Counted from the stretch's first letter, positions 7,422-16,522 are shown. The stretch: 64,000 nt of DNA from Spirochaetales bacterium Spiro_05 (GCA_001603115.1 LVBG01000022.1:1-64000); one strand, 5' to 3'. Numbers and translations: made by a program. The notes: a model not told the origin generated them from the letters alone.

Positions 7422-8114
7422 TTACAACTTCTCCCGCTCGCCGGAGAATGAGTAGCCGAAACCGCGCACTGTTTTTATCCACTCAGCAGTTCCCAGTTTT
7501 GAGCGCAAGTTCTTCATATGAGTATTGATGGTACGATCCGACCCATCGTGTACATACCCTAGGCACTCCCCGAGCAGGCGTTGGCGGGTGATGAGGGTCT
7601 TTGCATTGGAAGCGAGGAAAAAGAGCATCTTCCATTCCAGGGCGGTAAGCGATACATGCTGGGCATCAACACTCACCTCATGTTTGTGCTCATCAAGCAC
7701 CATGATGTGTTCCCCAAGCTTGTACCGCTTTCCCTCTTCCTCCCCTTTCTGGCTCTTCTGCACACGCCGCAGGATGGCCTGCACACGCAGGACCAGCTCG
7801 CGGGGGCTGAACGGCTTGACGATGTAATCCTCACCGCCCAGCTCAAGGCCGGTTATCCTGTCGCTTTCCGCCTCCCGGGCGGTAAGGAAGAGAAAGGGGA
7901 TGGCCGGGTTGTGCTGGCGAATCTGCTTGGCAAGCTCAAACCCGTTTCCATCGGGAAGCATGATGTCCAGGATCACCAACTCCGGCTGCTTGTAGGCAAG
8001 ACTCTCCACGACGTTCGCAACCTGGCCGAACTCCTCTACGGTGTAGTCGGCAAGCTCCAAGTAGGCTTTGATGGTCTCCCGTATTCCTTGGTTGTCTTCA
8101 ACAAGATAAATCAT
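7422..8114 (-). CDS. OmpR/PhoB-family response regulator
   Basis: A 230-residue regulator. The receiver domain has the acidic pocket E6/D7, phospho-acceptor Asp50 (VILDIMLPDG) and the KPF lysine motif (DYIVKPFSPREL). The C-terminal winged helix carries LTALEWKMLFFLASN and the recognition-helix region SDRTINTHMKNLRSKLG, ending KTVRGFGYSF. The frame can be extended to a TTG at 8144, but ATG 8114 begins exactly at the conserved MIYLVEDN core and is preferred. It forms an operon with the histidine kinase and probably regulates envelope genes, perhaps including the exported repeat protein downstream. Confidence 0.9.
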   Translation of the reverse strand: MIYLVEDNQGIRETIKAYLELADYTVEEFGQVANVVESLAYKQPELVILDIMLPDGNGFELAKQIRQHNPAIPFLFLTAREAESDRITGLELGGEDYIVKPFSPRELVLRVQAILRRVQKSQKGEEEGKRYKLGEHIMVLDEHKHEVSVDAQHVSLTALEWKMLFFLASNAKTLITRQRLLGECLGYVHDGSDRTINTHMKNLRSKLGTAEWIKTVRGFGYSFSGEREKL

Positions 8115-8182
8115 AGTCTGATGGTAGTCCCAAGACCATGCCAACTCAAGAGCATGGGTTGCATCTTTACCAACTCTTCATA

Positions 8183-8947
8183 TCAGAGGGCTGTCCAACC
8201 CCCATCAACAAGCAGAAGGGTTCCGGTAACCATATCCGCATGGTCGCTTGCCAGATAGAGTACCGCCGAGGCGACATCATCAATGGTTGCCACTCTTCCT
8301 CTGGGAATGTTCGCCAAGACCTTGGAGAGGAAAGCCGGGTCATCCAGCCGCTCTGCTGTTCCAGGGGTGTGCACGAAGGTCGGCCCCACAGCATTTACGG
8401 TGACGCCCCTTCCCGACCACTCCACCGCAAGGGTTTTGGTGAGCATGTTCACCCCTCCCTTTGAGGCACAATAGACCGCCTCATGCGGGATGGCAACGAC
8501 ACTCGCCTGACTTGATATGTTGACAATCCTTCCTTTTCCACGCTCCAGCATCCGTTTCCCTGCTTCCTGGCAGCAGAAGAAGGTTCCTTTCAGGTTGAGG
8601 TCCATCATCCAATCCCAGTCTTCTTCGGTAATCTCTTCTGCAGGGATTGGATTTCCCATTCCTGCATTGTTGACCAGCACATCGATGGGACCGAGCTTCT
8701 CCTCCATCAGGGCAAAGCACTCCCTGATCGAGGAGACTCGCCTGAGGTCGAGGTTGAAGACATGAGCCTCTCCTCCCTGCCCTTCGATTTCCGCTTTGAC
8801 CTCTTCAAGCGTCTTGGTATCACGTGCAGCAAGCGCTAGGCGAGCGCCCTCTCCTGCCAAGATGGTGGCAAGCCCCCGCCCGATCCCTCTGCTGGCTCCG
8901 GTTACCACCACGAGCTTACCTTCCAAATGCGACCCAAACGTTTGCAT
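8183..8947 (-). CDS. Short-chain dehydrogenase/reductase (classical SDR)
   Basis: A 254-residue classical SDR. The cofactor loop is TGASRGIG (residues 16-23), with NNAG near residue 92, the catalytic Ser region IVNISSQAS (about 142-150) and the Tyr-Lys pair YCASKGG (about 159-165). The C-terminus ends in VDGGWTAL as in 3-oxoacyl-reductase and gluconate-5-dehydrogenase relatives. A1-type residues after strand 2 (ALAARDT) suggest NADPH. The substrate cannot be decided. GGAGGAG precedes the ATG by a normal distance. It is transcribed alone, oppositely to the MFS gene. Confidence 0.85.
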   Translation of the reverse strand: MQTFGSHLEGKLVVVTGASRGIGRGLATILAGEGARLALAARDTKTLEEVKAEIEGQGGEAHVFNLDLRRVSSIRECFALMEEKLGPIDVLVNNAGMGNPIPAEEITEEDWDWMMDLNLKGTFFCCQEAGKRMLERGKGRIVNISSQASVVAIPHEAVYCASKGGVNMLTKTLAVEWSGRGVTVNAVGPTFVHTPGTAERLDDPAFLSKVLANIPRGRVATIDDVASAVLYLASDHADMVTGTLLLVDGGWTAL

Positions 8948-9104
8948 GGCAACTCCTCCCTCTCTTCCTCCACCCTACGGCCGCTTGAATCACAGGTCAA
9001 GAGAAAAGCTTGGTGCCGGAGTACCAGGAATCTTGTTGACAACACATGCGATTCCGAGCATAGTCCTCCCTAAGGGTACATGATGCCCTAGGGTGAGGTC
9101 ATGC

Positions 9105-10325
9105 ATGCAGACAGAGAAACAGTCGATCTATCGCGGTGACAAGGCGGTGAGAACCTTCCTTGCAACGATCCTTTTTTCCGGGCTCGCCTACGGGTTCTAC
9201 CGTGGTATCCAGGACAACTATCTTGCAGAAATCGTAAAGATCAGTGAATTTGAGAGGGGAATTGTTGAGTTTTTCCGCGAGATACCAGGTCTGTTGCTTG
9301 TCTTCATCCTCGCTGCCATGTATCGATTCAGCGAGACAAAAGTCTTCAAAATCGGAACGGCAATCATGCTCAGTGGTGTCTTGGGCTTGCTCTTGCTCGG
9401 GTCGAGCAAAGTCGTGGTCATCCTCTTCATGGTGGTTTTCAGCACCGGTGAGCACATCGTCATGCCGATAAAGAGTTCAATGTCACTGTCTTTTGCCAAA
9501 AATGACAAGGGAGGGGCGAGTCTTGGAGTCACCTCCTCGATCAGCCACGGAGGAAACATCATCGGTTTCTTTCTGGTATCCGCACTCTTCTTTATCTTCA
9601 GCCGCATTGGTATAGCCCGCGATTCCATCATAGGTTTTCGCACCGTCTTCATCATCGCTGCCGTTCTCTTGCTGCTCTCCACCCTCATCGTCCTGACGAT
9701 GAAGGACCAAGGAAAGCCGGTCAGACGAAGCAGGCTGTACATCAACAGGAAATACCATAAGTTTTATATGCTTGAGGTCTTCTACGGTGCCCGTAAGCAG
9801 ATATTCCTTACGTTCGCCCCGTACGTCCTGATTCTCTTCTATGGTGCAGACACCTCAGTCATTGCCCTTCTCTTGGCCATCTGTGCAGTGTTTGGCATGC
9901 TGCTCTCCCCGGCCATCGGCATCTTGGTCGACAAATTGGGGTATAAAACGATCATGGTCGCCGACACCCTGATCCTGGTCGTCGTCTGTCTCATGTACGG
10001 CTTTGCACACCGACTGTTTCCTATGCACATTGCATTCATTGTGGTCTGCGTAAACTTTGTCCTGGATTCCATCATCAGCCTGGCAAGCATGGCCACCAAC
10101 GTCTACGTACGCGATCTCTCATCCAGCAGAGAGGAGTTGACCGCCACCCTTACCACCGGAATCTCGGTCAACCACCTCATCAGCGTGCTCATCGCCCTGC
10201 TTGGAGGATACATCTGGAAGACGCTCGGCATCGAGGTGCTGTTCTCCCTTTCGGCCGTCCTGGGTGTCATCAACTCAATCTATGCGGCAACGATCAAAAA
10301 GCCGGTAGAACGGACGATGTTCTGA
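9105..10325 (+). CDS. MFS-family transporter
   Basis: A 406-residue polytopic protein with about 12 predicted membrane segments in two halves separated by a basic loop (MKDQGKPVRRSRLYINRKYHKF, about residues 207-228). The fold and length fit the major facilitator superfamily; no substrate-specific motif is evident. A GTG at 9093 is in frame, but ATG 9105 has GTGAGG 6 bases upstream and is preferred. The 3' end overlaps the convergent prenyltransferase gene by 32 bases. Confidence 0.75.
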   Translation: MQTEKQSIYRGDKAVRTFLATILFSGLAYGFYRGIQDNYLAEIVKISEFERGIVEFFREIPGLLLVFILAAMYRFSETKVFKIGTAIMLSGVLGLLLLGSSKVVVILFMVVFSTGEHIVMPIKSSMSLSFAKNDKGGASLGVTSSISHGGNIIGFFLVSALFFIFSRIGIARDSIIGFRTVFIIAAVLLLLSTLIVLTMKDQGKPVRRSRLYINRKYHKFYMLEVFYGARKQIFLTFAPYVLILFYGADTSVIALLLAICAVFGMLLSPAIGILVDKLGYKTIMVADTLILVVVCLMYGFAHRLFPMHIAFIVVCVNFVLDSIISLASMATNVYVRDLSSSREELTATLTTGISVNHLISVLIALLGGYIWKTLGIEVLFSLSAVLGVINSIYAATIKKPVERTMF

Positions 10326-11256
10326 GCACCTCCAAGCCGAATGAGAGCATACAGGAGATGCAGTAGAGCACATAGGAGCGGGAGGCAAATCCCATATGCC
10401 GGCTTTTGTGCTCCTCATGCATACCTGATCTGATCATCTGCCGATAGGAACGGGCATAGATCCAGAGACTGGGCACAAGAAACAGCAGAAGGTGCCATGG
10501 GTAGATGCCGGTGATAGCCAAAGCTGCACTTGTCAGATAGGCCACATATCCCTCCACTCCCACCAGAACGGGGGCATAGCGCTTTCCAAGCAGAATGGAG
10601 AGCGTCTTTCGTCCACTCGCCTCATCCCCAATCCGGTCACAACCGTTGTTTACCGATAGAATCATTGCAATCAAGAGGAAGAACGGGATGGTTGCCAAAA
10701 CGGTTTGCCCGGAAAGCGTCACCTCCAGCACAAACAGGGTGATCAGAAAGAGCACCGAACCTAAGAACCCACCTGCGAACAGTTCTCCAAATGGAGTCCT
10801 GCTGATGGGAAACGGACCGGCGGTATAGAAGAATCCAACCAACATGCACACAGAACCTACAGCGATTAGATACCAACTGGTCATTGAGGCAAGAATCAGG
10901 CCAAACAGGCCGGCTAGGCCAAAGAGTGCCATACTGACAAGCAAGGCGAACAGAGGATTCACGCTCTCATGCACCAGCACCTTCTCTTTTTCCTTCGTAT
11001 AGTGTGAGTTGTCGGTACCCCGATAGTAGTCAAAGAAGGTATTGAACCCTGTTGTCCCCATATCGACACACAGGGTGGCCACAACCATGAGCACAAGCTT
11101 GGCAAAGGGCAGAGACCCTTGCAAAAGAAGTGCATAGAGGGCTGCAGAAGCGACGGTGCCCATACTGATGAGCTTGGTACGAATCTCCACAATATGGAGG
11201 AATTGGACTACTGTCATACGGCCATAGTAGCGATATTCACCCACTTTTTCCAGCAT
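10294..11256 (-). CDS. UbiA-family prenyltransferase (MenA-like)
   Basis: A 320-residue integral membrane protein with eight to nine predicted helices. Both Asp-rich prenyl-diphosphate motifs of the UbiA superfamily are visible: NTFFDYYRGTD (about residues 72-82) and NNGCDRIGDEASGRKTLSILLG-type sequence (about 202-223). The pattern is closest to 1,4-dihydroxy-2-naphthoate polyprenyltransferase, which makes demethylmenaquinone, but no other menaquinone gene lies nearby, so the acceptor is uncertain. It is divergent from the TAXI-TRAP operon and convergent with the MFS gene. Confidence 0.75.
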   Translation of the reverse strand: MLEKVGEYRYYGRMTVVQFLHIVEIRTKLISMGTVASAALYALLLQGSLPFAKLVLMVVATLCVDMGTTGFNTFFDYYRGTDNSHYTKEKEKVLVHESVNPLFALLVSMALFGLAGLFGLILASMTSWYLIAVGSVCMLVGFFYTAGPFPISRTPFGELFAGGFLGSVLFLITLFVLEVTLSGQTVLATIPFFLLIAMILSVNNGCDRIGDEASGRKTLSILLGKRYAPVLVGVEGYVAYLTSAALAITGIYPWHLLLFLVPSLWIYARSYRQMIRSGMHEEHKSRHMGFASRSYVLYCISCMLSFGLEVLRTSSVLPAF

Positions 11257-11345
11257 TGGAGCCTTTTCCCTTGATTTTCACTCATTCCGTAAATTATGCT
11301 TATGCTGCATATTGATACAATCTCTATGCATCTTTATACTCTAGG

Positions 11346-11373
11346 TTCAAGGATTCCGTGGGAAACCCTTGAA
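11346..11373. promoter_or_regulatory. Imperfect 28-bp palindrome upstream of the TAXI-TRAP operon
   Basis: TTCAAGG (11346-11352) is complementary to CCTTGAA (11367-11373), and inside them TTCC/GGAA form a second matched pair. The dyad lies 61-88 bases before the start of the binding-protein gene, within the 177-base divergent region shared with the prenyltransferase gene. It could be an operator or an untranslated-leader hairpin. Confidence 0.35.
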
Positions 11374-11433
11374 TGGGGTGCCCAAAAGCCGCAGGACTTG
11401 CTTTCCTGTAAGATAACGAGTAGGAGAAATTCC

Positions 11434-12420
11434 ATGAAAAAAAGACATGTAGTCCTTATTGCCCTGATCGCTTTGTTTCTCAGCACTGCCCTCTTTGCCT
11501 CAGGCAAGGCTGAAGCGACCAAAACCGAAGGGCTTGATCGCAGCAAATATTTCATAACCGTCGCCACCGGCCCGACCAGCGGCCTGTATTATCCGATTGG
11601 AGGAGCATTCTCCTCCCTGTTCCAGAATAAGCTTGGGTACAAGTCTTCAGCACAGGCAACAGGTGCATCTGCTGAAAACATCACCTTGATCAGAGAAAAC
11701 CGTGCAGAGATGGCCATTGCCATGAGCGATGCAGTAGCCCAGGCCTACCAGGGCTTTGGCGCCTATGAAGGCAAGCCTGCCGCCTCCGAACTCAGAGCGT
11801 TGCTCGGCCTCTATCCCAACTATGTACAGCTTGTCACCACCAACAGGACCGGTATCACCAAGTTCACCGACCTGAAGGGCAAGCGCGTTGGCGTAGGTGC
11901 TCCGAACAGCGGTGTTGAGCTGAATGCCCGCATGATGTACGAAGCCCACAACATGACGTACGCAGACAGCAAGGTCGATTACCTCAACTATGGTGAGGCC
12001 ATCGCCCAGCTGAAGAACAACCTCGTCGATGCAGTGTTCGTAACCAGCGGCATTCCCAATGCAACCATCATGGAATTGGGAACCACTGCCCAGATTGTAC
12101 TCATTCCCATCGAGGGAGAGGGCCTGAAGAACCTGAAGGCCAAGTATCCGTTCTTTGTCGAGGCTACCATCCCTGCTGATGTCTACGACACAAAGACCGA
12201 TGTGGTAACCGCCACGGTTCGCAACATCATGATCGTGAATGAGAACCTTCCCGAGGACGTTGCATATGATCTGACCAAGGGTGTATTTGAGAACATTGAA
12301 GATATCCAGGCTTCCCATGCAACGGCAAAGCAGCACATCACGCTGGAAAACAGCCATCTTGGTGTTGACATCCCCTTCCACAAGGGAGCCCAGCGGTACT
12401 ACCAAGAGGTAGGAAAGTAA
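11434..12420 (+). CDS. TAXI-family TRAP transporter substrate-binding protein
   Basis: A 328-residue periplasmic protein with a signal peptide (MKKRHVVLIALIALFLSTALFASG). It has the TAXI-family hallmarks: FITVATGPTSGLYYPIGG near the mature N-terminus, then a type-2 periplasmic-binding fold with DLKGKRVGVGAPNSGVELNA (about residues 148-167). It captures a solute, commonly glutamate or a dicarboxylate in studied members, for the fused permease encoded two genes later. The start is ATG 11434 with AGGAGA 7 bases upstream; the frame extends upstream without a signal sequence and is rejected there. Confidence 0.92.
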   Translation: MKKRHVVLIALIALFLSTALFASGKAEATKTEGLDRSKYFITVATGPTSGLYYPIGGAFSSLFQNKLGYKSSAQATGASAENITLIRENRAEMAIAMSDAVAQAYQGFGAYEGKPAASELRALLGLYPNYVQLVTTNRTGITKFTDLKGKRVGVGAPNSGVELNARMMYEAHNMTYADSKVDYLNYGEAIAQLKNNLVDAVFVTSGIPNATIMELGTTAQIVLIPIEGEGLKNLKAKYPFFVEATIPADVYDTKTDVVTATVRNIMIVNENLPEDVAYDLTKGVFENIEDIQASHATAKQHITLENSHLGVDIPFHKGAQRYYQEVGK

Positions 12421-12430
12421 GCATTCCGGT

Positions 12431-12922
12431 ATGAAGAGCAGATACAAAGTTTTGATCCCATGTGTTGTCCTCGCCCTTGTGGCGGGGACACTGCTCTTCT
12501 TTCTGACACAAAAAAACCTGACATTGGTGCTGGTGGAGCAAGAAAGCAGGCAGGTGTTGAAAACACTGCCCATTACCGAGGGAGACGGGCTTGCATTTCA
12601 TTGGATCCACTCCTTCGAACACATACCCTGGATCGAAGAGTACACCATGGAAGCTGAGCAAGGTTTCATGCTCAATACCATCAAGGTAGCCGGATTTGGT
12701 GCAGGAATCCCAGAGAACAAGGGAATTGTCACCATTGAGAATGGCATGGTGGTCATGAGCTCCATAGACCAGGGGTTTGACAAAATCTCTTGGATACATT
12801 CCCAAACTGCCCTTGTTTCCATTACAGTACAGGGGAATACCTTCATACGAGGGACAGATATCCCTCATCACCTACCTGTAGAACTTTACTTGAAAGGAAC
12901 ACGTACCCTATGGCCAAGATAA
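12431..12922 (+). CDS. DUF1850-domain protein of the TAXI-TRAP operon
   Basis: A 163-residue protein with an N-terminal membrane anchor or signal (residues 5-25) and an extracytoplasmic domain. The conserved HWIHSFEHIPWIEEY segment (about residues 57-71) is the DUF1850 signature. DUF1850 genes are recurrently found between TAXI binding proteins and fused TRAP permeases, as here, but their role is unknown. The gene starts 10 bases after the binding-protein stop and overlaps the permease start by 13 bases, so the three are co-transcribed and coupled. Confidence 0.85.
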   Translation: MKSRYKVLIPCVVLALVAGTLLFFLTQKNLTLVLVEQESRQVLKTLPITEGDGLAFHWIHSFEHIPWIEEYTMEAEQGFMLNTIKVAGFGAGIPENKGIVTIENGMVVMSSIDQGFDKISWIHSQTALVSITVQGNTFIRGTDIPHHLPVELYLKGTRTLWPR

Positions 12923-14874
12923 CTCTTGACGAACTGAAACCCGATATGAAAGCCAAGCAAGACAAGCTGCTGGAAAAATTTGAGAAGGAGTCCAAGACCA
13001 GGATGTTTGACCACTTCCTGCTCGCCCAGGCTGTCTATTGGATAGCAATCGGCATCGCACTCTACCACTTCATCACCAGCTTCATCGGGTACCCTGCCAC
13101 TCACCTCCATCGCTCACTGCATGTGTCGATGATCCTGTTCATGACCTTCTTCATCTATCCGGTAAGCAGGAAGTCGAGCCGAAAGACGCTGCCTTGGTAC
13201 GATATCGTCTTTGCACTGCTCTCGGTTGCAGTTGCAGTCTATGTTTGGGTCGACTATATCAACTTCATCAACCGCATGGGTTCTCCCAACACGATGGATG
13301 TCATCATGGGAACACTCCTGATCGTCCTTGTACTTGAGGCAAGCAGACGCATCAGCGGCTGGCCCTTGGTCATGTTGAGTCTCCTGTTCTTGCTCTATGG
13401 GCTCTTTGGACGCAATCTTCCGGGCATCTTCATGCACCGTGGCTACGATTGGAAGGCGCTGGTAAACCATATCTTCATCAACACGGAAGGTATCTACGGC
13501 ACCTCGGTTGACGTTGCCGCTTCCTACATCTTCCTCTTCATCATGTTTGGTACGGTCATGAACAAGTGCGGCATGGGTCGTTTCTTCAACGACCTTGCCC
13601 TCGCATTTGCAGGCTCTTCCAAAGGCGGACCTGCAAAGGTGGCCGTCATTGCCAGCGGTTTCTTGGGTTCCATCAATGGAAGTGCAGTTGCGAATGTAGT
13701 CACCACAGGAGCCTTCACCATTCCCTTGATGAAGAAAACGGGTTACAGCAAAGAGTTCAGCGGAGCCGTTGAATCCTCTGCATCCGTCGGAGGACAGCTG
13801 CTTCCCCCCATCATGGGAGCTGCTGCCTTCATCATGGCTGAGATGCTTGGTGTCAAGTATGGCACCATCGTCATCAGTGCTGCCATCCCTGCCCTGCTCT
13901 ACTATCTGGGAATTTTGGTGCAGGTGCAGCTTCGCGCTTCCAAGAAGAACCTTCAGGGAATCCCAAAGGAAGAACTTCCAAAGGTCAGTGATGTCATGCG
14001 TGAGCGCGGCCACTTGCTGCTGCCCATCGCATTCCTTCTCTATATGTTGCTCTTCAGCGGTGCTACCGTCATCTTCAGTGCCTTCTGGGCTATTGTGGCT
14101 ACCATTGTGGTGAGTATGGCACGCAAGTCCACGCGCATGACAGGCAAGCAGATTCTCGATGCCTTTGCTGAAGGAACCCGTGCTGTTGTTTCGGTTGCTG
14201 TTGCATGCGCTGTAGTCGGCATCATCATCGGTGTGGTGAGCCTTACCGGCTTCGGTCTGAATATGGCGAACGCCATCATCCAGCTCGGTCAGTCCAACCT
14301 GATGCTGACCTTGCTGTTGACCATGGTCACTTGCATGATCTTGGGTATGGGGCTTCCCTCCATCCCTGCCTACCTGATCACCGCCACCATGGCGGCCCCT
14401 GCCTTGGTTAAGCTTGGCATTCCCCCGCTTGCTGCGCATATGTTCGTCTTTTACTTTGCCATGTTCGCGAATATTACCCCACCGGTTGCGCTCGCATCCT
14501 TTGCAGCTGCCGGCCTCAGCGGCGGCGATCCCATGAAGACAGGCCTTCAGTCGGTGAAGCTTTCCCTGGCCGGTTTCATTGTTCCCTACATGTTCATCTA
14601 CAACTCAGCCTTGTTGCTCATCGATACCACACCGCTTATCGCACTGCGGGTTACCGTGACCGCCATAGTGGGCGTGTGCATGATCGGCATGGCAACCGAA
14701 GGATACTTCCTCACCGAAATGAAGTGGTTTCTGCGCTTGCTCTCTTTTGCTGGTGCACTACTGCTCATCACAGCCAATGTGTGGCAAGATGCTATCGGGC
14801 TTACCTTCTTGGGGGTTGTCCTGCTCTTCCAATACCATGAAAAGCGCGTAATACAGCACACCAAGACTGCATAA
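12910..14874 (+). CDS. Fused TRAP transporter permease (small plus large subunit, 4TM/12TM)
   Basis: A 654-residue membrane protein joining the DctQ-like small and DctM-like large subunits. After a soluble, Lys/Glu-rich N-terminus (about 1-35) come four helices, then the DctM part with GSINGSAVANVVTTGAFTIP (about residues 252-271), ESSASVGGQLLPPIMGAAAF, and the second inverted-repeat motif MGLPSIPAYLI plus ANITPPVALASFAAAGLSG. It imports the TAXI-bound solute using an ion gradient. ATG 12910 starts at MAKITLDELKP; upstream frame extension overlaps the DUF1850 gene and lacks support. A strong terminator follows. Confidence 0.93.
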   Translation: MAKITLDELKPDMKAKQDKLLEKFEKESKTRMFDHFLLAQAVYWIAIGIALYHFITSFIGYPATHLHRSLHVSMILFMTFFIYPVSRKSSRKTLPWYDIVFALLSVAVAVYVWVDYINFINRMGSPNTMDVIMGTLLIVLVLEASRRISGWPLVMLSLLFLLYGLFGRNLPGIFMHRGYDWKALVNHIFINTEGIYGTSVDVAASYIFLFIMFGTVMNKCGMGRFFNDLALAFAGSSKGGPAKVAVIASGFLGSINGSAVANVVTTGAFTIPLMKKTGYSKEFSGAVESSASVGGQLLPPIMGAAAFIMAEMLGVKYGTIVISAAIPALLYYLGILVQVQLRASKKNLQGIPKEELPKVSDVMRERGHLLLPIAFLLYMLLFSGATVIFSAFWAIVATIVVSMARKSTRMTGKQILDAFAEGTRAVVSVAVACAVVGIIIGVVSLTGFGLNMANAIIQLGQSNLMLTLLLTMVTCMILGMGLPSIPAYLITATMAAPALVKLGIPPLAAHMFVFYFAMFANITPPVALASFAAAGLSGGDPMKTGLQSVKLSLAGFIVPYMFIYNSALLLIDTTPLIALRVTVTAIVGVCMIGMATEGYFLTEMKWFLRLLSFAGALLLITANVWQDAIGLTFLGVVLLFQYHEKRVIQHTKTA

Positions 14875-14880
14875 AGTATA

Positions 14881-14912
14881 AGGCTATGGGTTTTGCCCAT
14901 AGCCTCTTTTTT
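14881..14912 (+). terminator. Intrinsic terminator of the TAXI-TRAP operon
   Basis: AGGCTATGGG (14881-14890) and CCCATAGCCT (14896-14905) form a perfect 10-bp stem with a 5-base loop, followed by a run of T at 14907-14912. It lies 7 bases after the permease stop. Confidence 0.92.
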
Positions 14913-14980
14913 GCCCAATGAAACCGGCAGCTGTCAGAAATTGACAGGTATTTCGTGAGATGCAGTTGTTCGAAAGCTCT

Positions 14981-15391
14981 TTAGTCTTCAAGCACCCATG
15001 TTGCTGAATGGCCTTTATTGTCCCCTCTGCAAGGTGGGAAGCGCTTTCCCTCTTCCATGGCGACTGTTCGGTCAGGATGGTCTTGGCAGTGGTACTGCCC
15101 GCTTGCCACACACGTTGCACCGGTTTGGGTGGAAACGGCTTCCTCTTCGGCCAGTTCTGCTTCCTGGGCCTTCTCCATCACGTGTTGGGGTTCCTCTGCT
15201 CCTTGTTTTCCCAACAGCAGCCACTGCACGACAATTGCAGCCAGGCCTACCAGAAGGACTAGGATGATGGCGATGGTCTTGACTTTTGGATCCTGTACAG
15301 CAATCAGAATCAACACCACGATAAGTACCATAACCACGATGTAGACAATGGTGGTCTTCTGGACACGTTCTCTTTCCTGACTCGTATTCAT
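14981..15391 (-). CDS. Small two-helix membrane protein with Cys/His-rich C-terminal domain
   Basis: A 136-residue protein starting at ATG 15391 (AGGAGAAGG Shine-Dalgarno); the frame also runs upstream to 15496 but without a ribosome site. Two membrane helices (about residues 16-36 and 40-60) are followed by an acidic linker and a C-terminal domain CVASGQYHCQDHPDRTVAMEE with later FPPCRGDNKGHSATWVL. The GxYxC...FPPC...H..W pattern resembles YjzC-like or rubredoxin-type zinc modules. No function is known. It converges on the TRAP operon. Confidence 0.6.
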   Translation of the reverse strand: MNTSQERERVQKTTIVYIVVMVLIVVLILIAVQDPKVKTIAIILVLLVGLAAIVVQWLLLGKQGAEEPQHVMEKAQEAELAEEEAVSTQTGATCVASGQYHCQDHPDRTVAMEEGKRFPPCRGDNKGHSATWVLED

Positions 15392-15603
15392 ACCTTCTCC
15401 TACTAAAGTTTGTACCCCAGGAGGGAAGAAATCATCTAGGTTCCTGAATTCAGCATACAATACCTCTCGCCAATTCTCAATGTTTTTCCTTAGCATGCAA
15501 TCATATGGAGAAAAGGCTCATCTTACATGTATCGTGCATCATACAATTCCCATACATATTTTTCAATGTTATATATTACACATTTAAATTGCCTAAAATA
15601 TTA

Positions 15604-15632
15604 TTGACTTTATTATTTCTTCTTGCTATACT
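15604..15632 (+). promoter_or_regulatory. Sigma-70-type promoter for the beta-barrel gene
   Basis: TTGACT (15604-15609) and TATACT (15627-15632) are separated by exactly 17 bases, 25 bases before the start codon of the gene at 15657. The preceding 15500-15600 stretch is AT-rich and holds nothing else that I recognise. Confidence 0.75.
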
Positions 15633-15656
15633 CCGCTCATCAATACGGAGGAACTC

Positions 15657-16505
15657 ATGAAACGTACTATCATCGCCATCCTGATTGTTATGCTCGCCTT
15701 TACTTTTTCCCTCTCAGCACGCACCTTCTCTCCCTTCCTAGAAACCGAACAGGGTACCATTGCCCTGCTCCACCACACCTACCAAAACGGAAATGCCTAC
15801 GACCCTGCACGTGAATTTGACTTCATCGCCCAAGGCGGACAGGACAACATCTACCCCTTCAGCCGCTACACCGTAGGCGCAACCGTCAATGAGAAGCATC
15901 GCGTATGGTTCACCTACCAGCCGCTTCGTCTGGAGACTGCGGTTAATTTCCAGGAAGAAGTGAATATCGGAAATCAGAAGTTTGCTGCAGGCAATACTCC
16001 TCAAGCAATGGAACTCACCTACAGCTTCCCCTTCTACCGTGGCACCTATACCTACGACCTCTTGGGCAAGTATGAGCAGGCCTACCTGGGAGTTGGGCTT
16101 GCCTTGCAGATCAGAAACGCATCCATCCAATTCAAGGCTGTTAATGGTAGTGCACTGTACGTCGGCCAGAATGTCGGCTTGGTACCAGCTCTTGCCATCT
16201 ACAGTGAGTATCGCTTCCCCTTCGGGTTGACCCTCAGTGCAGACATTGCAGGCTCCTATGCAAACCTTGCCTACATCAACGGTGCCGACTATGCATTTGA
16301 GGGATCAATTCTGGATGCATCCCTGAGAATGAGCTATGCCGTGCAGGAGGACCTTTCCCTCTTTGCCAATGCCCGGTTCTTCGGAGGCACCTCCAATGGC
16401 ACCAGCAAGGCCGGTGGTGAGACCTGGACGGAAAGCGAGCAGAAGTACACCAAGAACAACATCGCGTCCCTTACCTTCTCCGCAGGACTTACCTACCAGT
16501 TGTAA
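15657..16505 (+). CDS. Exported beta-barrel-like outer membrane protein, family not recognised
   Basis: A 282-residue protein with a signal peptide (MKRTIIAILIVMLAFTFSLSA) and a mature part rich in alternating polar/aromatic strands (for example YTVGATVNEKHRVWFTYQPL, LAIYSEYRFPFGLTLSADI). It ends LTFSAGLTYQL, with a terminal hydrophobic residue as expected for a barrel inserted by BamA. GGAGGAACTC precedes the ATG and a good promoter lies directly upstream, so it is a well-expressed single gene with its own terminator. The ligand or function is unknown. Confidence 0.65.
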   Translation: MKRTIIAILIVMLAFTFSLSARTFSPFLETEQGTIALLHHTYQNGNAYDPAREFDFIAQGGQDNIYPFSRYTVGATVNEKHRVWFTYQPLRLETAVNFQEEVNIGNQKFAAGNTPQAMELTYSFPFYRGTYTYDLLGKYEQAYLGVGLALQIRNASIQFKAVNGSALYVGQNVGLVPALAIYSEYRFPFGLTLSADIAGSYANLAYINGADYAFEGSILDASLRMSYAVQEDLSLFANARFFGGTSNGTSKAGGETWTESEQKYTKNNIASLTFSAGLTYQL

Positions 16506-16522
16506 AAGAGTCTTTGCTACCA

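Noticed and set aside
13114-14439. A 441-codon His/Asp-rich minus-strand frame
   Set aside because: Antisense to the TRAP permease; the odd composition is the complement of hydrophobic codons.
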